Shown here in pieces: positions 32,969-42,420 of a DNA stretch of 60,000 nt. A program made the translations under genes and the position numbers. Each line of letters starts with the position of its first letter. Position 1 is the stretch's first letter. The notes under the pieces were generated by a model that was not told where the DNA came from, did no database searches, and was given only the letters and a program-made list of their open reading frames with translations. Location: the NCBI GenBank assembly GCA_030704615.1, contig CM060733.1, forward strand, positions 68,822,001 through 68,882,000, written 5' to 3'. Source of the DNA: Takakia lepidozioides. Lineage: Eukaryota > Streptophyta > Takakiopsida > Takakiales > Takakiaceae.

Positions 32969-34591
32969 AACAGGCTTCCAAACCTTCATATTGGGATCCT
33001 AGCTTGGTTCTCAACAATTCAGGTTTGATTTCCACAACATTCAATGGGTAAATCCACCATGGATTACTGCTGCTCCTGTCTGCGTCAGGATTAAGGAATA
33101 ACATAGCATTGCCAATATTAAGCCAGCAGATGTCATCTATATATCTGAAAGCATATTGAAACTTAGGCATCAATTGATATTGTCCAAGAGCTGCCAGTCT
33201 CAAGATAAATTTAAGCTCATAGGAAAGGAAATATATGTTGCACCATAATGGTGAACACGAAAATCCCATAGGAATACCTGACACTTGATGCCAAACACGG
33301 TCACCCAATGCTACGAAGCAGTGGGACATCAACCACTTGTGGAGCTGAAGCAACTTGGCTTCAGGAAGCTCTATCCAGGTACCATTCTTTGGGGAAGAAA
33401 GACTCCACTTGCACTTCCCGAAGATCCCGTTTTTGGTTTGGATCCAAATGGTGTGATGTGACCTTGGGTGGTTTACATGATATTGCTGGAAAGCAATTTT
33501 GATCACGTATTCAATAGCATCACCCAGATTATTGTCACCTGCCAAAGGGATGTTTTCATAGCACTGGGTAATGTCAGCCACAAACACATCATAGATTTTT
33601 GCAGGGAGGTTTAAAGTGAAATCAGTGATGTTGTCTATAATCCAATACATGGCAGTAGACACTTTGAAAAATTGTTTGTAGGTGTCTAAACGTGCTTTGG
33701 CCCATTCCTCGATCAAGGGTAATAGGAACATAGTGGCACGTGTAAGAAGACAAGCAATTTCACTGAACACACAATTATGTGCATTGGTAATCCAACGGTA
33801 CTTTTTTTTGTGGAGCTTGTATATTCCCATCATGTAGGGAAGACTACAAAAAGCCACCTCAACTTCAGGGATCAGATTCTGTACCTCAGTAAACAGGCTT
33901 TCCAAGACTGAATCAGGTGATGACCATACCTCATTTTGGGTGCATGGTTTGAAATCCTTACCCATAAGCCGGTGAGAAGCTTGGGTTCGGATGTGCTTCA
34001 CACAAAGAAAACATACGTTGTTGTTAGCCTTATCAAGACCAAACCTGTACAAGTGTTTAAGAAGCCAATCCAGTTCCTCCCGAGCTTCTTTTTTGACAAG
34101 TGGGTTACCCTCATGATGAGAGTAATTGCACCGTGTCAAACTGGCTTTTTTCTTCAGCCTGTCCCAACATGTAACCTTCAACCATTGACAACATTCTACT
34201 ATCCAGGGTTCTGAAATGTTCACATGAAGAATGTCACATGTTTTAGAGAATCAGAAGCTATCTCTATAACAACATCCTTTATTAAGGTTTTTTTCAGTGG
34301 AATGTGGTTCATACCTAGGCTGAAGAGTTCTCTCAGCTTGGGATGTCTTATAATGTTCAGATCCATAGTTCTGACATGTTGTATGGGGGCATAATCAGTT
34401 ATTTGAATCTCAGCCAAAGTATCCACATCACAAAAAGCCTTGAACCTCTTGGCTGTATTGCAGAGGCAAGGGGGAGATTCAATCAGATCAGGTAGGAAGT
34501 TAAAGTCACGAAAAATAGATGCAGGCAGATAGTACTCTGTACTACTCTGCTTACGGTATGTCCATCCAAACATCACTTCCTCAATTAACAT
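32799..34591 (-). CDS. Penelope-like reverse transcriptase (two overlapping frames)
   Basis: The first frame (34591-34220) has PCLCNTAKRFKAF, HVRTMDLNII and LRELFSLGMNHIPLK. Its TGA overlaps the ATG of the second frame (34223-32799) as ATGA. The second frame has KLHKKKYRWITNA (the KxHK..R.I block of Penelope-like enzymes), VADITQCYENIPL, GIPMGFSCSPLWCNIYFLSYE and FRYIDDICWLN, the catalytic YxDD box, then a C-terminal part ending near 32799. This reads as one RT about 600 residues long, split by a -1 frame change or read by reinitiation. No GIY-YIG endonuclease was seen. It lies between the 2.7-kb direct repeats. The family assignment rests on motifs; another RT lineage of algae or protists is possible. 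Confidence 0.7.
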
Positions 34592-35856
34592 AGCCAGGTC
34601 AGTCTATCCGAAATTTGTCGCGCGGCATTTACTCACCCATCCCTTCGCTATTCGAGGCGGGAACTCCAAGATAGAAGAGTTGGAAATCTCTAAGTACTCA
34701 GCCCGCGCAGAACAATCAGTCATGACCTACAGCTAGTGTATCATGGGGGTGTTTCCTATTTGTTTCCCTTTTGGCATTCATGTTAGCTACCTTACCATTG
34801 ATAATTAAGTATCAGTTTGCTTTATCAATCTATTGGATTCCGTCAACTCATCCATTCATTCCACAGCTTCACTCAGATCTCTCTACACAGTGTGATTGTA
34901 TCGTGAAAGTATCCGATTATGATTTATCAGGTATCAGGCCGAAGCCATTGTGTCTCTAATCTGCTCTACAATATCATTACAGCCTTGCATATAACAAGCA
35001 TCTACTCATCATCTCTCTATCTTCACTTCCGTTCTTAATCTCTGCCCGATCCCCTCTCCTCCATGACCAAGAAGTCCTCCACCGAATGATATCCCCAAAA
35101 TTCCCCGCTTCTCCCTTTATCTTCCTACCCGTGGTTCTAACCGTTTCCCTCACTAACCGTCGTCTGTGAACTAACATGTTCCCTTTGCAGGTGTTGTTCC
35201 CCACAGTCGTTCCCTGTCCTGCTCTTCGTTCCCTATGATCGTGACAGCTGTGTCAAGCTGTGACTGGCTGTGTGAAACTGTGACGGGCTGTGACTGGCTG
35301 TGCGACTGTGTTTGGCTGTGTCGGGCTGTGACTGGCTGTGTGGCTGTGTTGGCTGTGTCGGGCTGTGTCGGCTGTGATGGCTGTGTCGGCTGTGACGACT
35401 GTGTCGGCTGTGTCTGCTGTGACGACTGTAACGGGCTGTGTTGGCTGTGTCGGCTGTGATGACTGTAACGGGCTGTGTTGGCTGTGTCGGCTGTGACTAC
35501 TGTGACAAGCTGTGTAACCCCCCTCTACAGTGCGCTGCTGTCACCCCTAAGGCTCATGTTGGTCTCAGTCTGTGCAAAAATTAAGGGTACCCTACAGATC
35601 CCGTTTAAGTGTCTAAGTCCCAGACAGTCCTCTAACAAAATTCAAGAATGCTTCTTTTATCATACCCTTAGGACTTATCCATTCCATAGCCCGGTTAGGG
35701 TACACCATGTGTACAAAACCAATTGGGGTTGGTTTTGATGCATGGGTGATGAAGTTTCAGCCATGGGCATGTATCTCAATTCTTCTGATTCCATCTTCTT
35801 GAAAAAACATTTCATCTGCACAACCAAAGTAGAGTTGCATACCATGAGAGAGGCGG
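34592..35856. other. Region without a recognised gene; GGCTGTG minisatellite
   Basis: 34592-35229 shows nothing I can assign. 35250-35515 is a degenerate minisatellite of about 9-10-bp units, GGCTGTGTC / GGCTGTGAC / GACTGTG, which gives a spurious Cys-rich frame. 35520-35856 is unique-looking sequence leading into the 3' end of the gag-like gene. Confidence 0.7.
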
Positions 35857-37473
35857 TTACATGTCCATCCACGAGTTGAAGTCTCTCTTGTGGATTGGGG
35901 AGAACTCCCCGTTGCCTTGCCTATTTCGAAAAGGCTCTTGGCTGGCGATATTGATAGTAGTGCTGGAACTGGAACCTGAACCTCCAAAGGGAGTTCTGGT
36001 CATCGTCTTCGAGCTGTCAGAGTTGTTGTTAGAATGCTGCCCACGGCCAGAGCGCCCACCTCTTTGGTATGAGCCTCTGCCTCTTACAGGTGTGCTTCTG
36101 CCTCTGTTGTTACCAGTCTTGCCTTGTTGCGGAGGAGTTTGTCCATCCGGGCGCTGCCTTTTGTAGCCACTGAATTGTGGTTTTGGAAGGCTGTCAGAAA
36201 AAGCTCCAGACTTAATCATCTTCTCAACATATCTGGCACCTTTTGCTTCACCCATTTTGCTAAGTAATTTAGCATCAGGGTGTGCAGCAAATTCGCATGC
36301 GGCCTCCATGATAATCTCCCGTGTCATTTGAAAGGTTATCTGTGCCAAGACCGCTGACTTGGCAGCTTTCATCATCCATACCAAGAAGTTGTAATACTTT
36401 GCCTGTATGGATGGGTAAGCATCATTGGGGAAGAACACCGTCAGATTGTTGAGCATGAACCACACAAGGTGGTCAAACCAAGCAACACTTCCCATGCAAG
36501 ATGACGGCGCACCTCCAGATCCACAATTACATCTGATGTATGGCCTATACCAGTTAAACAACTGACTCTTGTGGTTCCGAGACCTTGTTGAACCAGTAGG
36601 CATGTCATTCTTTGTCCTTAGAGTCATGTTGTCCCCTTTCTCACAGAGCTTGTAGTAGAAGGTTTTCAATGGCCAAGAAACAGCAATAGGTTCTTTTTTG
36701 AACCTTTGGATCCCTTCTTTTGCATCTGCTGCACACCTACTTCGTTCAGCAGGTGTAAGGTTGGCCCATTTGACCCACATGTCAATTGATATGGGTGCAA
36801 TCAGATTGATATTGGCCTGGGGGTGCCACATCTTGTGGTCGTTGTTAGCAACCTCAAGCTCCACGGCTCTAGGGGGCATCCAAGGGACAAACTGCAGGTT
36901 ACCTGGAGTTGCTCCCGCAGCCCTTTCTTGCTCCACTTGGGAAAGTTCCACTTGTTCACAGAAGTCCCTCACTGCATCCAATTCCTCTTCAGGTACCACC
37001 ATGTTCCCGAGTATGGGATGGTTAGTGACGGACGGAATGAAGTCTTTTTCCATTGTGTTGGAGGACTTCTGTGTGGGAGCTGACTGCTCATCATCAGGGT
37101 TAGCAATTCTGAGTGCTTCCTCAATTGCAGCTCATTTCTTCTCCCAAAACGTCATTTCACTAGCATCTTGCTCCAATATCTTAACCAATTTATCGCTGTA
37201 TTCCTTGAGTCTTACAAGGTAACTGCCTTTTCTGTTTGCACATATTCCAAGGGCTACCCAATCCTCCAGGGCTAGTGTCTCAAGCAATAGGACAGGATTT
37301 TCATCACCTGAATCATTAATAGCTGCAGAGTCCAGCATTTGCACTGTAGAATGAAAATCACTTGGAGTGATTTGTGTGAGGGTAGCTTGTACAACAGGAA
37401 TCGGAGGGGGAAGAGGGGATTGGTACCCCAATGCCTTGAGGTCATCACTCCATTCAGGAACATGCTTGGTCAC
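35857..37473 (-). CDS. Gag-like protein with RG-rich tail, copy B
   Basis: The first part (37473-37132) follows a probable acceptor (TTTTATGGCAG at about 37482). It reads TKHVPEWSDDLKALGYQSP to DASEMTFWEKK, then a TGA at 37134-37132, after which the frame continues without a shift (AAIEEALRIANPDDEQ). Copy A has the same TGA. The main part runs to 35857: PEEELDAVRDFCEQVE, HKMWHPQANIN, PAERSRCAADAKEGI, RCNCGSGGAPSSC, FPNDAYPSIQAKYYNF, then a basic Gly/Arg tail (PVRGRGSYQRGGRSGRG). A structured domain plus an RGG tail suggests a nucleic-acid-binding, gag-like protein. I do not recognise the domain. It lies upstream of the RT on the same strand, which supports one element. Confidence 0.5.
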
Positions 37474-38684
37474 CTTCTGCCATAAAAAATGAAGTCAGTG
37501 CATCATAAACAGATCTGGAAAGTGAAGGGAGCAAGACTGATAACGTGTACAGACACCACTAAGTACATTGGTCAAGGGAAAGAGAGGGAAGATACTATGT
37601 CTTGTCGGGACATGGACAGGACCAAACATGGTCATTGTCAATTTTTACGACAAATCAACCTCATGAAGAGGCATTATCAGTCAAACTCCACTTCAAATCA
37701 GATCTTATGATGACCTCCATTACATTTCAAAGACGAAGAATCTACCTGGTAGATTTCAATGACAAGAAAATACGGGTGGGAGGGTGGGATTACTTAGAAG
37801 ATCCCCTCCTTATAATAATCCAGCTTTATATTCTAAGGAACAGTATTCTAAACAAGTGTTACCAGCCTGTTTTTATGCCTGTTTTAGAATTATAAGCTAT
37901 GGGTGGCATCTAAGCAAACAATTAAATGTTTACCTATATCATGCAATAGTACTGCTCATTTGGAACCCAAAAGTTCCAGCTATTTTCCATTAATCACACA
38001 ACCGGGATATTAAATCATCTGGTTACTAAGATAACCAGTTTTTTAATAACAACAACCCAGAGCTTATCTGCTACATTTTTAGAACTTCTTGTAATCATGA
38101 CATAGAGTCAAAACTCATTGCATTGTTTAGTAAGCTTGATTTCCCAGAACTGCTTTCTACTACAGTGTTTTGTATCAGAATATGCCATAGCTAGCAAAAA
38201 ACAAACAGCTATCTTTTTTGTAACATAAAATCCAGAGCCATGTTGTAGGTTAATCAGTCTTTGATTACCAAGCAACAACAGAGGCTTCTCTTTAAAACAA
38301 CCAGACCTGGTTTAGGTCTGGGGTCATTATGTTACAACCTTGACAAGGTGTTTGCAAGGCAAAAAAGACTATTAATGAAGTTCAAAAAGGCCATAGTTCC
38401 CACACTTGTTCAAACCCTGGTGTTACGTAGGTCTTGAATCGATAACATCTGAAAAAAAAATATTGTGTAGCCTGATATTTTTATCAAGCCAGAGCAGCCG
38501 AAATCATTTAATCTAACCCAACTAAAGCTTGGAGGGTTTTTAGAAGAGCTCGATTCTGGGTCCCCACCAACTCATGTTTCTTGTGTGTCTTGGCATCAAT
38601 CATGCCAGAGCAGAAATAGTGAGTCATGTGTTCTTTTTTTTGTAACCCACAAGCCATAAACAAGCTGTATATAATCTGTAATTA
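36001..38684 (-). repeat. 2.7-kb direct repeat, copy B
   Basis: Near-identical to 14642-17335. It holds the gag-like gene and the AT-rich leader (37490-38684). The outer edge at 38684 is abrupt: 'ctgtaatta' abuts 'atgggatccaacgtgtatgc', which is the interior of a MULE transposase gene, so the retroelement or a rearrangement cut that gene here. Confidence 0.9.
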
Positions 38685-39751
38685 ATGGGATCCAACGTGT
38701 ATGCAAGCTCGGGTGAGGTCAGGGAAACGGTGCAACACATAGAACTGCTTGGCATTATAAACAGACATGCAGTGTGGTGGTTCTTTGCAATGCGCACACT
38801 TCAATGTGGAGTTCGGAACCTTCTCCTGAGCTCGAAATGGTTGATGAGCTGTGCCTGTCCAATCGGTCTCGTTCCTGTGACCTCTGGATTTAAAGTGGAA
38901 GCAAGTTGCGGAGAAACACTGCAACGCGCCCGCACAAACAACGTAGCGCACCCGCACACCATCGAGCATCTTCATGTTGGTGGTTTTGGTAACGCACCAA
39001 GGATGACCGTCATGTTTTCTATCCATATCTGTCAACATTCCGGACGCCCTCGAGTAGTCCGCCCGAGGAGGGAACTCAAAGAAGATATTACCGTCGACGT
39101 CGGCGGGAAGGCATGTAACCGATTTAATTGCGAACTTGCTGTAGTCCAGCCCGGCCAGCTCCGACCGGTGTCCCTCCAGGTGAAGCCCTTGCAGAATTTC
39201 AAGAATAGATCGAACTGCGGTGCTCGTGCTGGGAATATGACTCCCTCGTCCACTGACGTCCATTGAGGACTTGCCTGATCTCCAGGACGACCTCGGAACT
39301 TCCATGACCTCGTCTGAGTCGGACAGGTTGTGAACAACCCGGTTCTCGCTCGTCTTCATGGATGGGTTCGGCTCTGGATTTACTTCGTTGCGGACTTCTC
39401 TCTTTGAGGTAGCCACTCTCTGATTCGCGGATTGTTTCGTGGAAGGCGCCAGGATAGAAGGTGCATTTGGCGGGCAAATGAAGTCCCCAACAGCCCTGTA
39501 TATGACGCTGTCCGATGGTGGAACTTGCCATTCCCTGCCATCGCTGAAATCATCGTGGAGCACAACAATACTCTCGACAACAAGGCCGTTTGAGTCCTTC
39601 CTTTCCTCCTCCAAAAAACCGACCCCGGTTTCAGGTGGTATCGAACGCACAGATATTTCTCCATCACCCGGCAGATGTCCCCTCTGCACGGAAATGAAGC
39701 TCTATGCTCGTGAGGAGGGAAGTACACTGTAGCGCTTGGGTTTTCTGCCAT
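38685..39751 (-). pseudogene. MULE transposase N-terminal part, element copy 2 (truncated)
   Basis: From MAENPSATVYFPPH (39751) through GDICRVMEKYLC, LKPGSVF, EEERKDSNG, WQVPPSDSVIYRAVG and a Ser-rich linker to FTWRD-frame text, then GVRVRYVVCAGALQC, FHFKSRGHRNETDWTG, LKCAHCKEPPHC and PDLTRACIHVG. It aligns over its whole length with 10210-11280 of copy 1 and stops where the retroelement repeat begins (38684). A 1-nt frame change near 39620 separates the first codons from the rest. The catalytic core and SWIM finger are missing. It is divergent from the ParB/MTase gene at 42.1 kb, as in copy 1. Confidence 0.75.
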
Positions 39752-40039
39752 GGGAGATGTGCACACAAGACTGCCAGGATGGTGTGCGGGGAAGCTCCCT
39801 GGTAGAAGGGGGATGCAGCGATGGGAAGGAATGTGGTGCCCATTTGTCCGAGCGACGAAGCTTGATCCAAATCCAGGGAGCCAACTATCTCAAAAATCCA
39901 CAGTCAGAGTGTTAATGAACCTTGTCTCCGGAATGCGGCCCCTGGTCTTTGCGCAATAACTGCCAACGGTATGCAGTCAGAAAGTGGGGGGCGCCGGATG
40001 ATGTCGGCTGAAGGGGAGAAGCCGGCACCGTGCCGTCAC

Positions 40040-41100
40040 ATTACTACCCCCGAATGGAAATTCGGCACCCAATATCCAACAGGGGCCGCACGGATGAAGT
40101 CGTCTGGGGCAGAGATGCCGGCACTTGTCCGACAGAGAACATCCCCCGGATGGAAATTCAGCGCCGAATTTCCATTTGGATCCCCCCAAAGGAAGTCCTG
40201 TCGGGGGGTTAGGCCGAAAACTGGCCGACATAAAAACCTCCGCGGATGGAAAAACGGCGCCGAATTTCCATCCGAGGCCTTTCGGATGCAGTCGGCTCGG
40301 GGGAAAGGCCGCCATCTGGCCCTCACATTACAACCCCCGGACGGAAATTCGGCACCGAATATACAACAGGGGAAGCCCGGATGAAGTCGCCTCGGGCGCA
40401 GAGGCCGGCGCGTGTGCGACAGAGAATATCCCCTGGATGGAGATTCGGTGCCGAATTTCCATCCGGGCCCCCCCAAAGGAAGTCGTGTCGGGGGGTCAGG
40501 CCGAAAACTGGCCGGCATAAAAACATCCCCAGATGGAAAAACGGCGCCGAATTTCCATCCGGGGCGGTTCGGATGCAATCGGGGAGGGGGGAGAGGCCGG
40601 CACCCGGCCGTCACATTTCAACCCCCGGACGGAAATTCGGCACCGAATATCCAACAGGGGACGCCCGGATGAAGTCGCCTCGGGCGTAGAGGCCGGCACG
40701 TGTTCGACAGAGAGGATCCCCTGGATGGAGATTCGGCGCCGAATTTCCATCCGGGCCCCCCCAAAGGAAGTCGTGTCAGGGGGTCAGGCCGAAAACTGGC
40801 TGACATAAAAACCTCCCCAGATGGAAAAACGGCGCCGAATTTCCATCCGGGGCCGTTCCAATGTAGTCGAGGAGGGGGGAGAGGCCGGCACCTGGCCGTC
40901 ATATTTCAACCCCCGGACGGAAATTCGGCACCGAATATCCAACAGAGCGGCGGAGAGGCCAGCACCTCTCCGACAGAGACCATCCCCCGGATGGAAATTC
41001 GGCACCGAATTTCCATCGGGGCCCCCTCAAAGGAAGTCGTAAAAACCTCCCAGAATGGAAAAACAACGCCGAATTTCCGTCCGAGGCTGTTCTGATTTGC
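40040..41100. repeat. Family-2 palindrome array (ATTCGG/CCGAAT), 96-bp period, 288-bp higher-order unit
   Basis: Centres lie at 40064, 40160, 40256, 40351, 40447, 40543, 40639, 40735, 40831, 40927, then 41001 and about 41069. The step is 95-96 bp for nine intervals in a row. The form is GGAAATTCGG-YR-CCGAATTTCC. Three successive units differ, and the set repeats at 287-288 bp (the phrase AGGCCGAAAACTGGCC recurs at 40211, 40498, 40786). In each set one palindrome has a decayed left arm (GGAAAAACGG) and one a decayed right arm (CCGAATATCC). Frames called here are artefacts. Confidence 0.92.
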
Positions 41101-41249
41101 CTCTAGTAGTCAAGGATTCCAAGAAAAACGTGTCTACAAGTGCACTTCAGCCACAAAACAAACAGTTTAGTTTGTTTTTCTCCGAAAAATCAATCGGACA
41201 CGCTCAGAATTACCTGCAGGAAGGTAATTCAGCGCTTCGAAATACCTGG

Positions 41250-41940
41250 CGAATGGAAATTCGGCGCCGAATATCCATACGCCAGCGATCTGACTTACCT
41301 GCTGGATGGAAATTCGGCGCCGGATTTCCATCCATCCGCCTCCGAATTACCTGCGTGAGGGAAATTTCGCGCGCCGCCCTACCTGCACGGATCGAAATCC
41401 GGCGCCGGATTTCCATCCATCCGCCTCCGAATTACCTGCGTGAGGGAAATTTCGCGCGCCGCCCTACCTGCACGGATCGAAATCCGGCGCCGGATTTCCA
41501 TCCATCCGCTTCCGAATTACCTGCGTGAGGGAAATTTCGCGCGCCGCCCTACCTGCGCGGATGGAAATCCGGCGCCGGATTTCCATCCATCCGCTTCTGA
41601 ATTACCCGCGTGAGGGAAATTTCGCGCGCCGCCCTACCTGCGCGGATGGAAATCCGGCGTCGGATTTCCATCTATCCGCCTCCGAATTACCTGCGTGAGA
41701 GAAATTTCGCGCGCCGCCCTACCTGCACGGATGGAAATCCGGCGCCGGATTTCCATCCATCCGCTTCTGAATTACCTGCGTGAGGGAAATTTCGCGCGCC
41801 GCCGTATCTTGTAGGATGGAAATTCGGCGCTGAATTTCCATCCTGCTGCGCTCCGAATTACCTGCAGGATGGAAATCCTGCGCCGGATTTCCATCCTGCA
41901 GCGCTCCGAATTACCTCTACGTTGGAAATTCCGGGCCGAG
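41250..41940. repeat. Family-2b palindrome array (ATCCGG/CCGGAT), exact 85-bp period
   Basis: Centres lie at 41316, 41401, 41486, 41571, 41656, 41741 and 41826: six intervals of exactly 85 bp, then 41881. The unit is GGAAATCCGG-CG-CCGGATTTCC, with a spacer containing CTCCGAATTACCTGCGTGAG and an inner GCGCGCCGC. Outer units revert to ATTCGG arms (41266, 41316 left arm, 41826), so this array was amplified from the neighbouring ATTCGG family. It ends about 215 bp before the ParB/MTase start. Confidence 0.92.
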
Positions 41941-42344
41941 TTCCGTTGTTTTTCATCCGACATGGAGGGCTTCATCCGACATTTAATTACGCAGTTGGGC
42001 AATAAATGTCCACCGCCGTCCGTTTTCATTCGGGCTGACGACACATGGCTTCCTGGATACGTACCCTAAATCTGATGCTAATCTTGGCTTAACATGCTAT
42101 TCGAGGCATGTACCCCAAAAACGGAGATCTTTTTCCATTTTGGCTGGGACTTATGCCGCCTGAAGGGCGTGGCTCTCGTGAGAGAGACCTCACATCCAGA
42201 CCGCGGCGGAAGTTGAAAGCTCTGTACTACGGACGACGGCCAATCTCTCGCATGGCCAAACTGAAGCTCCAGCAGGAGATTCCAGTGTCTTGCTCACAAC
42301 CCGCGCCAACTGAAGCCGAGTACTCTCAGGCAAGCCACTTCTGC

Positions 42345-42420
42345 TTTCGCTTTGTTCGATTTTGCTTTTGCTTTTGCTTTCGCTTTCGCTTTGTTGCCTC
42401 GCTTTGTTTTTGCATCTTCA
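42345..42420 (+). repeat. CTTTTG/CTTTCG simple repeat
   Basis: Tandem CTTTTG and CTTTCG hexamers in the presumed first intron of the copy 2 ParB/MTase gene. They encode a spurious Phe/Cys-rich frame. Confidence 0.8.

Noticed and set aside
35235-35520. Cys-rich peptide (GCDGCVGCDDC)
   Set aside because: Translation of the GGCTGTG minisatellite.
35857-38684. LTR retrotransposon with 2.7-kb LTRs
   Set aside because: The direct repeats contain a coding gene, there is no TG...CA boundary, primer-binding site, protease or integrase, and the RT has Penelope-like motifs.
39971-41528. Frames of 80-190 codons across the 96-bp and 85-bp arrays
   Set aside because: Translations of palindromes and spacers on both strands. 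Although 96 is a multiple of three, equivalent frames are open on both strands and show no domain.
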